Source: CBETVX01 sp965539935 (GTDB lineage Bacteria > Bacillota > Clostridia > Peptostreptococcales > Caminicellaceae). From it: a stretch of DNA of 29,754 bases. The stretch covers positions 1-29,754 of the forward strand of contig CBETVX010000037.1 of the NCBI GenBank assembly GCA_965539935.1, given 5' to 3'. Positions 8,174 through 15,504 of the stretch are shown here, one piece after another. The translations under genes were made by a program, and so were the position numbers. Each line of letters begins with the position of its first letter. Positions within the stretch are counted from its first letter, which is position 1. The notes beneath the pieces are model-generated. The model searched no databases, had not been told where the DNA came from, and was given only the letters and a program-made list of their open reading frames with translations.

Positions 8174-9472
8174 TTATATGTCTATCTTATATATTTTTCT
8201 AGGTCTACCGGTCTTAGACTTGCTTTCTGTGGCTATTACTTGTCCATAATTAGCCTCTACTATTGAATTAAGGATTCTTCTGGCACTTCTTCTACTAATA
8301 TCTAAATAATTAGATATTTCTTCTGCATCAAAGGTATCTTTTGTAGATTTTTTGATAATGGCTTGAATTTTAGACACGTATGCAGGACTAATATTTATTT
8401 TTTGGGCTATCTTTTTTATATTTTCATCAGTTACCGATAAACTGTATTCTATAAAATCATTTTCCTTGTTGGAAATAGGTCCCTTTATATTTCCTTCTTC
8501 ATCTACAATATAGATACAAGAGTTTTCTTTATTCATTGCATAGTCCAATGCAATTCTTGCATTAAATTCAGCATTATATACTGTATTTCCATATCCTATA
8601 CCGGAAGCAAAAGTAATATTATTACTTTTTTCTATATTAATATGTTCATGAAAGTTAGAAGTGTTCAAATTACTATCTATAGCTCCCCTAGTTGCAAAAA
8701 TCATGTATTCATCTCTACCAAAGGGAAATAGTGAACCAAATATACTTTTAGTATAGTCTATTAAAAGGTTTTCTAGCCTATTCTTAATTTGTAAGAAATT
8801 ATATTCTGAAGACATATTACTATTTCTATTTTTTATCTTTACTATTTGGATTGCAATCTGGGTGGATTCTATTCTTTTAACCTTTGCCTTATATATGGCT
8901 TTATTAATATATTCTCTTGTTAAGAATACTGTTGGTCTAAGCTTAAAAACAGGTACACCTAGTTTTTTTAGTCTTTCATAGGTCTTGGAAAGCCCCGTTA
9001 CAACTATATTTATTTCTCCCTTTTGCCATAGGTCATAGTGATAATCTGCTAGTTTTTCATATTCTATATTTTCCTCATAGGGTATAATATATATTTTTTC
9101 AAATTTTAAATCTAATTCCTTTGCCACCTCATTGACAGATTCTTTTTTTACTGAATCTATACTCATTCTTCTATGATCCATTCCTTGTTTAGAAATTTCT
9201 AATAATGATTTTAATATACTTGTCCCTACCCTTGGAATGTATAGGGCAGGCTTTTTTATTACATTATTATACTTAGTAATATAGTATGGTATATGCCCAG
9301 AAAAAAGAATTACATCAACTTTCATCTGATTTTCCTTAACTATTTGTATTGCTTCTTCTTTTTTTTCATATATATATGGAAAAACATCTATCTTTTCCTT
9401 AAATTCTTCAGCTACTTCACATATTTTTTCTACAGAATCTCTGGGTCCAATGATACCCATTTTTATCTTCAT
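8174..9472 (-). CDS. DNA-binding regulator with degenerate GGDEF-like domain and C-terminal HTH
   Basis: A 432-aa protein, probably a local transcription regulator. The N-terminal ~170 residues (starting MKIKMGIIGPRDSVEKICEV) look like an alpha/beta sensor fold, reminiscent of PrpR/PAS-type or Rossmann-like receptor regions. Residues about 205-330 have the layout of a nucleotide cyclase/GGDEF palm fold: FGRDEYMIFATRGAI stands at the GGDEF position and ASGIGYGNTVYNAEFNARIA at the following strand-helix. The metal and GGDEF residues are not intact, so cyclase activity is unlikely. The C terminus has a helix-turn-helix (DAEEISNYLDISRRSARRIL) and ends basic (KSKTGRPRKIYKI). GGAGG lies 10 nt before the ATG. 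It is upstream of abgT on the same strand. The family name was not recognised. Confidence 0.65.
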   Translation of the reverse strand: MKIKMGIIGPRDSVEKICEVAEEFKEKIDVFPYIYEKKEEAIQIVKENQMKVDVILFSGHIPYYITKYNNVIKKPALYIPRVGTSILKSLLEISKQGMDHRRMSIDSVKKESVNEVAKELDLKFEKIYIIPYEENIEYEKLADYHYDLWQKGEINIVVTGLSKTYERLKKLGVPVFKLRPTVFLTREYINKAIYKAKVKRIESTQIAIQIVKIKNRNSNMSSEYNFLQIKNRLENLLIDYTKSIFGSLFPFGRDEYMIFATRGAIDSNLNTSNFHEHINIEKSNNITFASGIGYGNTVYNAEFNARIALDYAMNKENSCIYIVDEEGNIKGPISNKENDFIEYSLSVTDENIKKIAQKINISPAYVSKIQAIIKKSTKDTFDAEEISNYLDISRRSARRILNSIVEANYGQVIATESKSKTGRPRKIYKIDI

Positions 9473-9571
9473 CTAAATAAATCCTCCTTATATTATTTAA
9501 ACTCAGTCCCTTATATATTTTATTATAAAAAAGTTTTTTAAAAAATAATTATATTGTTAAATAAAATAAAA

Positions 9572-9591
9572 GACTCGTTTTTACACGAGTC
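9572..9591 (-). terminator. Intrinsic terminator after the DUF1292 gene
   Basis: GACTCGT (9572-9578) pairs with ACGAGTC (9585-9591). On the minus strand the stem is followed by TTTTATTTTATTT, a good U-rich tail, 7 bp past the stop codon. Confidence 0.85.
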
Positions 9592-9598
9592 ATTTAAA

Positions 9599-9952
9599 CT
9601 ATTCTCCATAGATTTCATTAAATTTATCTACCACTAAATCATATTCTTCATCACTTTCTATGTTTGTAAGCATTGGACCATTTTCATCTTCAAAGAATCT
9701 ATAAATATATGCTGTTTCTTCCCCTTCTGGTACTAAAGCTATATACTCTTGTTCTTTAACTTGAAATAATCCTATCACAAGACATTTTACTTCTTCATCA
9801 TTTTCAAGGGTCAAGTTTATATATTGATGATCATGATCATGTCCACAATTACAATCATCGCCACAACCACAGTCATCATGATTACATCCATTATCATTTT
9901 GGTCCCTATGCATATCATTTTCACAACAATTATTATGATTTTCTTTTGCCAT
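9599..9952 (-). CDS. DUF1292 protein with Cys/His-rich N-terminal tail
   Basis: A 117-aa protein in two parts. Residues 1-43 are hydrophilic and hold seven Cys (9, 10, 23, 28, 30, 34, 36) and six His (6, 15, 25, 38, 40, 42), including CxC pairs and a run of alternating His/Asp, which looks like a metal-binding tail. Residues 44-117 match the small acidic DUF1292/YrzB domain: LTLENDEEVKCLVIGLFQV, EYIALVPEGEE, YIYRFFEDENG. DUF1292 proteins are widespread in Firmicutes, often near yrrK/yrzL, and have no known reaction. The gene follows the response regulator by 42 bp with an AGAAGGA site, so it is probably in the same transcript and ends at the 9572-9591 terminator. Confidence 0.8.
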   Translation of the reverse strand: MAKENHNNCCENDMHRDQNDNGCNHDDCGCGDDCNCGHDHDHQYINLTLENDEEVKCLVIGLFQVKEQEYIALVPEGEETAYIYRFFEDENGPMLTNIESDEEYDLVVDKFNEIYGE

Positions 9953-9994
9953 AAATAATCCTTCTCTCTAGTATATTTTTATTTATCCTTAATA

Positions 9995-10696
9995 TTAAGT
10001 AGCTGAAAACTTATATCCTATCCCCCATACAGTTTGGATATACTTAGGTTTATCAGAATTTACTTCAATCTTTTTTCTAAGTCTTCTAATATGGACCATG
10101 ACTGTATTATCATCTTCTATATACTCATCTCCCCATACCTGTCTGAAAATTTGGGCCTTTGTAAAAACCTGATTAGGGTTAGATACAAAAAATTTAAGCA
10201 AATCAAATTCTTTAGCAGTCAGATGTATAGGGTCATCATCCCTATATACCATATAACTATTAAAGTTCACCTTTAAGTCTCCAATTAATACAGTATTTTC
10301 ATCGTTATTATTCATCTTTCCACTTAATACTAGATATCTCCTTAAATGGGCATCAACCCTTGCCATCAATTCTTTTATGCTAAAGGGCTTAGTCATATAG
10401 TCATCGGCTCCAATTTTAAGTCCAAGTATTTTATCAATTTCATCATCCTTGGCTGTGAGCATTATGATAGGAACATTTGTGTCTCTTCTTAGTTTCTTGC
10501 ATACTTCTATTCCATCTAGCTTAGGCATCATAATATCTAATATAATAAGTTGATATTCATTGTTTCTAAATTGTCTTAAGGCTTCCTCACCGTTTCCCGC
10601 TATATCTACTATATATCCTTCTTTTTCTAAATGTTTTGCAATAAAGCTAGAAATTTCTTTCGTGTCATCAGCTATTAATATCCTAATTTTTTTCAT
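9995..10696 (-). CDS. OmpR/VanR-type response regulator, no partner kinase in view
   Basis: A 233-aa response regulator. ATG at 10696 is chosen over the longer open frame (to 10789): GGGGG lies 7 nt before it, the family starts here (MKKIRILIADD), and a promoter at 10739-10767 lies inside the longer frame. The receiver has Asp10, Asp11, the phospho-acceptor Asp54 (LIILDIMMP), Thr81 and Lys103 (DYMTKPFS). The C-terminal winged helix is of the OmpR/PhoB class (LTAKEFDLLKFF, VMVHIRRLRKKI, YIQTVWGIGYKF), closest in style to VanR. No histidine kinase gene is adjacent. The only likely co-transcribed gene is the DUF1292 gene. Target genes cannot be read from the sequence. Confidence 0.92.
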   Translation of the reverse strand: MKKIRILIADDTKEISSFIAKHLEKEGYIVDIAGNGEEALRQFRNNEYQLIILDIMMPKLDGIEVCKKLRRDTNVPIIMLTAKDDEIDKILGLKIGADDYMTKPFSIKELMARVDAHLRRYLVLSGKMNNNDENTVLIGDLKVNFNSYMVYRDDDPIHLTAKEFDLLKFFVSNPNQVFTKAQIFRQVWGDEYIEDDNTVMVHIRRLRKKIEVNSDKPKYIQTVWGIGYKFSAT

Positions 10697-10738
10697 ATAT
10701 ATCCCCCATTGTGAAGAAAAATACAATCCGTTAGTTGT

Positions 10739-10767
10739 ATTATAATATATATTTACATTATTACCAA
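10739..10767 (-). promoter_or_regulatory. Sigma-A-type promoter of the response regulator gene
   Basis: On the minus strand TTGGTA (10762-10767), a 17-nt spacer, then TATAAT (10739-10744). Transcription would begin near 10732, about 36 nt before the chosen start codon. Confidence 0.75.
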
Positions 10768-10789
10768 TATTTTTATCTAAGAAAGACAA

Positions 10790-10809
10790 AAGAAGCTCTA
10801 TAGCTTCTT
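10790..10809 (-). terminator. Terminator of the folate/aroF operon
   Basis: AAGAAGCT (10790-10797) pairs with AGCTTCTT (10802-10809) with a CTAT loop, followed on the minus strand by TTGTCTTTCTT. The stem begins within the DAHP synthase stop codon. Confidence 0.75.
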
Positions 10810-11587
10810 ATATGTTTAATGTATCCACTACTTCCTTATATTGTTCAGGTGTTAAAGATTGAATACCATCACTTAAAGCTTCCTTAGGATTTGTGTGTAC
10901 TTCAATCATTAGACCATCTGCTCCACAGGCAATTGCAGCCTTAGCCATAGGAAGTACTAATTCTCTAATCCCTGTACCATGACTTGGATCTACGATCACA
11001 GGTAAACCTGTTTCTTTCTTCATAATTGGGACAGCCACTAGATCTAGGGTATTTCTAGTATAATTTTGAAATGTCCTTATTCCTCTTTCACAAAGAATTA
11101 TATTCTTATTCCCATTTGATGCTATATATTCTGCTGCCATAATCCATTCCTTTATGGTAGCACTCATTCCTCTTTTAAGGAGTATGGGTTTATCAATTTT
11201 TCCTATTTCTTTAAGCAGAGGATAATTATACATATTCCTTGACCCTATTTGAATAATATCTGAGTACTCACAAACTATATCTAAATTTTTTTCGTCCATA
11301 AGCTCAGTTACTATGGGTATCCCAGCTTTATCTCCAGCTTCTCTTAGGTATTCAAGACCCTCTCTCCCTAAACCCTGAAAACTATAGGGGCTTGTTCTAG
11401 GCTTAAATACTCCCCCACGAAGTATATCGACACCTATGTCCTTTAACTTTATAGCAATATCTATGATTTGATACCTAGATTCTACTGCACAGGGACCTGC
11501 TATAAGTACTGGCGGATTATTACCTCCAATATTTAATTTTCCAACCTTTACTACTATATCTTCTCCAGTTAATACTCTACTTTCCAT
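10808..11587 (-). CDS. aroF: 3-deoxy-7-phosphoheptulonate (DAHP) synthase, core-only
   Basis: Condenses phosphoenolpyruvate with erythrose 4-phosphate, the first step of the shikimate pathway. The 259-aa protein is the type I-beta (KDO8PS-like) form: AGPCAVES, RGGVFKPRTSPYSFQGLG, IGSRNMYNYPLL, LLKRGMSATIKEWIMAAEY, ILCERGIRTF and VDPSHGTG are all present, covering PEP, metal and sugar-phosphate sites. Only about 15 residues precede the barrel, so it has neither the ferredoxin-like/ACT-like regulatory domain of Thermotoga-type enzymes nor the fused chorismate mutase of Bacillus. Feedback control by the usual N-terminal route is therefore unlikely. It overlaps folK by 11 bp and is the last gene of the folate operon, ending in a terminator. 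Confidence 0.93.
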   Translation of the reverse strand: MESRVLTGEDIVVKVGKLNIGGNNPPVLIAGPCAVESRYQIIDIAIKLKDIGVDILRGGVFKPRTSPYSFQGLGREGLEYLREAGDKAGIPIVTELMDEKNLDIVCEYSDIIQIGSRNMYNYPLLKEIGKIDKPILLKRGMSATIKEWIMAAEYIASNGNKNIILCERGIRTFQNYTRNTLDLVAVPIMKKETGLPVIVDPSHGTGIRELVLPMAKAAIACGADGLMIEVHTNPKEALSDGIQSLTPEQYKEVVDTLNI

Positions 11588-12062
11588 ATTCCATCTTCCT
11601 TATTTCTTCTGACTTTAATTTATTTATTATATTTTCTATCTGCTCACCATTTAACAGTATATCAGGGGCTATTTCATATAAGGGAATCATCACAAAAGCC
11701 CTTTCTGTCATGCGTGGATGTGGAATTATAAGATTTTCTTTATTTAAATTATAATCATTATATAGAAGAATATCAATGTCTATAGTTCTCGGACCCCATC
11801 TTATTATTCTTTTACGATTCAATTTTTGCTCAACTTCCATACAATATTTTAAAAGCTCATGGGGATCTAACTCTGTATTTATCTCAGCAACTATATTTAA
11901 AAACCAATCCTGCTCTTTATATCCTACTGGTTCAGTCTCATAATATGATGATATCTTTACTATATTTATTTTCTCATGGGCTTCTAATAGCTCTAAGGCA
12001 CTATCTATATACCCTTTTTTATCTCCCATATTACTTCCAAGTCCAAGATATGCCCTATTCAT
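11577..12062 (-). CDS. folK: 6-hydroxymethyl-7,8-dihydropterin pyrophosphokinase
   Basis: Transfers pyrophosphate from ATP to 6-hydroxymethyl-dihydropterin, giving the substrate for FolP. The chosen start, ATG at 12062 (161 aa), begins MNRAYLGLGSNMGDKKGYI, the normal family start, has AGGAGAGG 6 nt upstream, and overlaps the end of folB by 8 bp; an open frame continues 12 codons upstream but into folB. Typical motifs are SSYYETEPVGYKEQDWFLN, RWGPRTIDIDILLYND (catalytic Asp pair and Arg) and IPHPRMTERAFVMIPL. Length fits the family. Confidence 0.95.
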   Translation of the reverse strand: MNRAYLGLGSNMGDKKGYIDSALELLEAHEKINIVKISSYYETEPVGYKEQDWFLNIVAEINTELDPHELLKYCMEVEQKLNRKRIIRWGPRTIDIDILLYNDYNLNKENLIIPHPRMTERAFVMIPLYEIAPDILLNGEQIENIINKLKSEEIRKMEYGK

Positions 12063-12420
12063 TACGACCTCTCCTAATCTCCACCGCAAAATAATCATAT
12101 ATACCTGGTACTGGCGCCTCTGGCTTCTTTACCCTAATCATTATTTCCTTAACCTTTTCAAACTTATCTAGAATCCTTTGAGCTATTTCTTCAGCCAATG
12201 CCTCTATAAGGTTAAGTTTTTCATTCTCCACAATATCCTTTGCTATATTATAAACCTCAGCGTAGTTTATTGTATCTTCCACATCATCTGTCTCTCCAGC
12301 TTTTTTAAGAGAACAATACATTTCTATATCAATGAAAAACTTTTGTCCAATATTATTTTCTTCCTTTAAAACCCCGTGATATCCATAAAAGGCTAAATTT
12401 TTCATTATTATTTTATCCAT
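12055..12420 (-). CDS. folB: Dihydroneopterin aldolase
   Basis: Converts 7,8-dihydroneopterin to 6-hydroxymethyl-7,8-dihydropterin and glycolaldehyde. The 121-aa length is typical. Features seen: LAFYGYHGVLKEENNIGQKF with the conserved active-site region, DDVEDTINYAEVYNIAKDIV, the conserved Glu in LIEALAEEIAQRIL, and the catalytic-lysine block VRVKKPEAPVPGIYDY-like near the end (IMIRVKKPEAPVPG). It lies 1 bp after folP and overlaps folK, fixing it within a tight folate operon. It is a separate polypeptide, not fused to FolK as in some other bacteria. Confidence 0.95.
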   Translation of the reverse strand: MDKIIMKNLAFYGYHGVLKEENNIGQKFFIDIEMYCSLKKAGETDDVEDTINYAEVYNIAKDIVENEKLNLIEALAEEIAQRILDKFEKVKEIMIRVKKPEAPVPGIYDYFAVEIRRGRNE

Positions 12421-12421
12421 A

Positions 12422-13273
12422 TTATTTTCTCCTTACTATGGCATCTGTTACCATGGCCACTCTTAAATTTTCCTTTATATCATGTACCCTTACAATATCT
12501 ACTCCTTGGATTATTCCCATTACAGTAGTAGCTAAAGTTCCTTCTACCCTTTCTTTAGCAGGTAAGTCTAAAATATTACCAATCATTGATTTTCTTGATG
12601 TTCCTAATAAAATAGGATAACCTAAATCATTTAATTCTCCTAATCTTGACATAACCTCCATATTTTGCTCTGGAGTTTTTCCAAAACCTATGCCCGGATC
12701 TAAGATAATATTTTCTTCCTTTATTCCTGCCTTTATGGCAATATCAATTGATTTATTAAGAAAACCACATATTTCTTCAATTATATCTCTTTTGTACTCA
12801 GTTCCTATTTGATTATGCATTATTACAACAGGAACTTTGTACTTGGCAATAACAGAAGCAATATTTTCATCTCTTTGAAGTCCCCATACATCATTGATTA
12901 TATGAGCTCCTGCTTCTAATACTTTCTCTGCAACTGAAGCCTTATAGGTATCTACAGATATGGGAACATCAATTTCTTTAACTAATCTCTTAACAACAGG
13001 AAGTACCCTTTTTATTTCTTCCTCTTCTCCTACTTCTTCAGCACCTGGTCTTGTGGACTCGCCACCTACGTCTATTATATGGGCTCCTGCTTTTACCATG
13101 TCCTTAGCATGTCTAATTGCTTTATCAATATCTAAAAATTCACCACCGTCTGAAAAAGAATCGGGAGTAACATTGAGTATACCCATTATATATGTTTTAG
13201 TCCCTAATCTTAGTTTATACTCATCACATATTATTTCTTTTTTTCTGTGCAATCTATAGGCAATATTTCTCAT
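12422..13273 (-). CDS. folP: Dihydropteroate synthase
   Basis: Joins p-aminobenzoate to 6-hydroxymethyl-dihydropterin pyrophosphate; the sulfonamide target. All signature loops are present: MGILNVTPDSFSDGGEF, VGGESTRPGAEEV, IINDVWGLQ, DPGIGFGKTPEQN and GTSRKSMIG. The ATG at 13273 (283 aa) is preferred: GGAGG (13283-13287) is 9 nt away from it, but only 3 nt away from the in-frame ATG at 13279. That ribosome site abuts the folE stop, so the two genes are probably coupled. The neighbouring AbgT/AbgA genes could feed it with salvaged p-aminobenzoate (inference). Confidence 0.95.
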   Translation of the reverse strand: MRNIAYRLHRKKEIICDEYKLRLGTKTYIMGILNVTPDSFSDGGEFLDIDKAIRHAKDMVKAGAHIIDVGGESTRPGAEEVGEEEEIKRVLPVVKRLVKEIDVPISVDTYKASVAEKVLEAGAHIINDVWGLQRDENIASVIAKYKVPVVIMHNQIGTEYKRDIIEEICGFLNKSIDIAIKAGIKEENIILDPGIGFGKTPEQNMEVMSRLGELNDLGYPILLGTSRKSMIGNILDLPAKERVEGTLATTVMGIIQGVDIVRVHDIKENLRVAMVTDAIVRRK

Positions 13274-13287
13274 ATGCATGCACCTCC

Positions 13288-13854
13288 TTATCTTCCAAAG
13301 TTTATTAAGGCCATGGCCTCTGCCCTAGCCTTAGCATCTTTATTAAAAACTCCTCTAACTGCTGATGTCACAGTTTTAGATCCTGGTTTCTTAACTCCCC
13401 TCATAGTCATACACATATGTTCAGCCTCAACCACAACTATAACTCCATAGGGCTCTAATTTTTCAACTATTGTGTCAGCAACGGTTGAAGTAAGTCGCTC
13501 TTGAAGTTGAGGTCTTCTAGCCACTGTTTCTACAACTCTAGCAAGTTTACTTAAACCAGTTAGTTTTCCACCCTTAGGCAAATAACCTACATGGGCTTTA
13601 CCAAAGAAGGGTACTAGATGGTGTTCACACATAGAATAAAATGGAATATCCCTAATTAACACTAATTCTTCATGTTGTTCATCTTGAAAATATATTTCTA
13701 AATGCTTTCCTGCATCTTCATTTAATCCAGAAAATATCTCTTCATACATATTGGCAATTCTCTCGGGAGTTTTCTTTAAACCTTCTCTATCAGGGTCCTC
13801 CCCAATGGCTTCAATTATCTCCCTTACTGCTTTTTTAATTCTATCCTTATCCAT
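13288..13854 (-). CDS. folE: GTP cyclohydrolase I
   Basis: First enzyme of folate (pterin) synthesis, turning GTP into dihydroneopterin triphosphate. The 188-aa protein has the zinc-site and active-site motifs PFYSMCEHHLVPFFGKAHV and GYLPKGGKLTGLSKLARV, then RRPQLQERLT and the second Cys in VVEAEHMCMTMRGVKKPGS. ATG at 13854 is chosen because AGGG lies 8 nt before it; the in-frame GTG at 13863 is itself part of that ribosome site. The gene is first in the folE-folP-folB-folK-aroF run, about 55 nt after the inferred transcription start from a strong promoter. Confidence 0.95.
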   Translation of the reverse strand: MDKDRIKKAVREIIEAIGEDPDREGLKKTPERIANMYEEIFSGLNEDAGKHLEIYFQDEQHEELVLIRDIPFYSMCEHHLVPFFGKAHVGYLPKGGKLTGLSKLARVVETVARRPQLQERLTSTVADTIVEKLEPYGVIVVVEAEHMCMTMRGVKKPGSKTVTSAVRGVFNKDAKARAEAMALINFGR

Positions 13855-13915
13855 AGTTCTCACCCTTTTAAATTATTTATAAAATCTATTGATTTTCCTT
13901 AATACTTCTCATTAA

Positions 13916-13945
13916 ATTATACAACTTGTATTTGTTTTCAGTCAA
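13916..13945 (-). promoter_or_regulatory. Near-consensus promoter of the folate operon
   Basis: On the minus strand TTGACT (13940-13945), an 18-nt spacer, and TATAAT (13916-13921). It lies between the terminator of the polyprenyl synthase gene and folE, giving a leader of roughly 50 nt. Confidence 0.85.
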
Positions 13946-13996
13946 ACAATCTATTTTGTATAACATAGTCAATTTATAAATAAGGTTAAATAAGAA

Positions 13997-14028
13997 AAAA
14001 GACAGAGTAAAATAATTACTCCATCTTT
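13997..14028 (-). terminator. Terminator after the polyprenyl synthase gene
   Basis: On the minus strand AAAGA-TG-GAGTAA pairs with TTACTC-TG-TCTTT, a 13-bp stem with two central G-U pairs and a 5-nt loop, followed by more T. It starts inside the stop codon of the gene it ends. Confidence 0.8.
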
Positions 14029-14992
14029 AATATTCCCTTGTTAAAAGTCTCTTAGCTATATAATTAAATACTTCTTTGTTTTCATTATCCGGTAGTCCTT
14101 CGATCTGTTTAAATGCTTTTTTAGTATATTTTTCAGCAAGCTCCCGTGCCTTCTCTATACCCTTTTCTTCCTTCGTTATTTCTATTATTCTTTTTATGTC
14201 TTCTTCTGTATATGTTTGTTGCTTTACTAATTTATCTAAAGTTTTATTATTAGTTTTGAGGGCATATATTAAAGGCACTGTAAAGACACCTTGTTTTAAA
14301 TCATTTCCCAATGGTTTACCAACTGTTTTTTCATCACCGCTATAATCCAATATATCATCTATTATTTGAAAGGCCATTCCTATATAATATCCTGCCTTGG
14401 CTATTTGTTTTGAAAATTTCTCATCGCAACCGGATTCTGACGCCCCTATATAACAACTTAGAGCAAATAGGGCCGAAGTTTTGGCTGAAATTCTTTTCAA
14501 ATATTTTTTTACCGATGTATTAGGTTTAAATCGGTTAGCAAACTGATCTATTTCACCTATACATATCTTAGAAACTGATTTGGCAACATTTTTTATATTT
14601 TCCATAGAAGTATCATTGGATAATAACATGAAACATTTGGCAAATAAATAATCCCCCATAAATACGGCATAGTCTTTCCCATATTTACTCTGAACCGTTT
14701 CTGCTCCCCTTCTTGTATGGGCATCATCTACTATGTCGTCATGAACTAATGTAGCCATGTGAAGCATTTCAACCACAGCAGCTAAATTATTAATTTTTTC
14801 CCTTTCATATTTCCCAAACCCAGCAGATAGTATAACGAAGGCTGGACGAAGTAGTTTTCCTCCAGAGTCAACTAAGTCTGTTATTCCTCTTTCTATATCT
14901 TTTTGGAAACATCTAGATTTAGTTTTTATTATATCTTTCACATTAACAAGTTCTTTATTTATATTCGGAAAGTCATCCCAAAATTTATTCAT
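14027..14992 (-). CDS. Polyprenyl diphosphate synthase (heptaprenyl synthase component II type)
   Basis: Makes the long isoprenoid chain, likely for menaquinone. Both aspartate-rich motifs are intact: HDDIVDDAHTRRGAETVQSK (first, DDxxD) and FQIIDDILDYSGDEKTVGKP (second). SGGKLLRPAFVILSAGFG and MGDYLFAKCF are also typical. ATG at 14992 (321 aa, MNKFWDDFPNINKEL) is chosen: GGGTGA lies 5 nt upstream. An in-frame ATG at 15025 with a weaker AGGG site would overlap the upstream gene by 17 bp. The neighbours upstream (NusG domain II protein, NDH-2) match the group that in Listeria-type flavin electron transfer loci includes DmkB; that role is inferred. It could equally serve general quinone synthesis. 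Confidence 0.88.
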   Translation of the reverse strand: MNKFWDDFPNINKELVNVKDIIKTKSRCFQKDIERGITDLVDSGGKLLRPAFVILSAGFGKYEREKINNLAAVVEMLHMATLVHDDIVDDAHTRRGAETVQSKYGKDYAVFMGDYLFAKCFMLLSNDTSMENIKNVAKSVSKICIGEIDQFANRFKPNTSVKKYLKRISAKTSALFALSCYIGASESGCDEKFSKQIAKAGYYIGMAFQIIDDILDYSGDEKTVGKPLGNDLKQGVFTVPLIYALKTNNKTLDKLVKQQTYTEEDIKRIIEITKEEKGIEKARELAEKYTKKAFKQIEGLPDNENKEVFNYIAKRLLTREY

Positions 14993-15008
14993 TAAATCAC
15001 CCATTCTA

Positions 15009-15380
15009 TTAATAGGATATTTCATCTAAGTCCCTTTCATTCTGTCCAATTATTTCTACTACAACCTTATTGGGTAGGCAAACTAATATTTCTCCTGGCT
15101 TATCTATATATCCATCCTTTATACATATCTTATCTGGACAATCAGCTTCATGAACATGAACTTTACCATTTTCTACCTTTATTACATTAGTTCCAAATTC
15201 TGTTTTTACGGTAAAGGTTTCATTATCATTAAGTGGTATTTCTTTTACCTTTTTCCCATCTACAGATATCTGAACATATTTCTCTGAATAATCTTTATTT
15301 TGATATGCTTTTATAAATTGAAAAGAAACAAGTACTAAGACTATAAGAACTATAATAATTATGAGATCAAAACGTTTCAT
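15009..15380 (-). CDS. NusG domain II-containing membrane-anchored protein (EetA-like)
   Basis: A 123-aa protein with one N-terminal membrane helix (DLIIIIVLIVLVLVSFQFI) and an outside beta-rich domain of the NusG domain II type. The domain shows ISVDGKKVKEIPLNDNETF, a GTNVIKVENGKVHVHEADC stretch, PDKICIKDGYIDKPGE with two conserved Cys, and ILVCLPNKVVVEI. ATG at 15380 has GAGG 6 nt away; 12 more upstream codons are open but lack a site. In many clostridia this gene precedes a Gx-transporter/EetB-like gene and a polyprenyl synthase gene. Here the EetB-like gene is absent and the polyprenyl synthase follows directly. From recall, Listeria EetA is of this kind; the exact role is unknown. Confidence 0.78.
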   Translation of the reverse strand: MKRFDLIIIIVLIVLVLVSFQFIKAYQNKDYSEKYVQISVDGKKVKEIPLNDNETFTVKTEFGTNVIKVENGKVHVHEADCPDKICIKDGYIDKPGEILVCLPNKVVVEIIGQNERDLDEISY

Positions 15381-15452
15381 ACTATGCCTCATTTCTTTAA
15401 TTTTAATACACTTCATTTTACCATAAAGTAATTATTTATATCAATTAATATC

Positions 15453-15484
15453 AGAGTCCTATCAAATCAGATTGATAGGACTCT
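15453..15484 (-). terminator. Hairpin after the NADH dehydrogenase gene
   Basis: AGAGTCCTATCAA (15453-15465) pairs perfectly with TTGATAGGACTCT (15472-15484), loop of 6 nt. It is 20 bp beyond the stop codon. The U tract is weak, so read-through into the NusG-II gene is possible. Confidence 0.7.
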
Positions 15485-15504
15485 AGCTAATTTAAAACTC
15501 TTAA

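Noticed and set aside
10697..10789. N-terminal extension of the response regulator
   Set aside because: The extra residues cover the promoter and terminator and do not resemble a receiver domain; the ATG at 10696 has a proper ribosome site.
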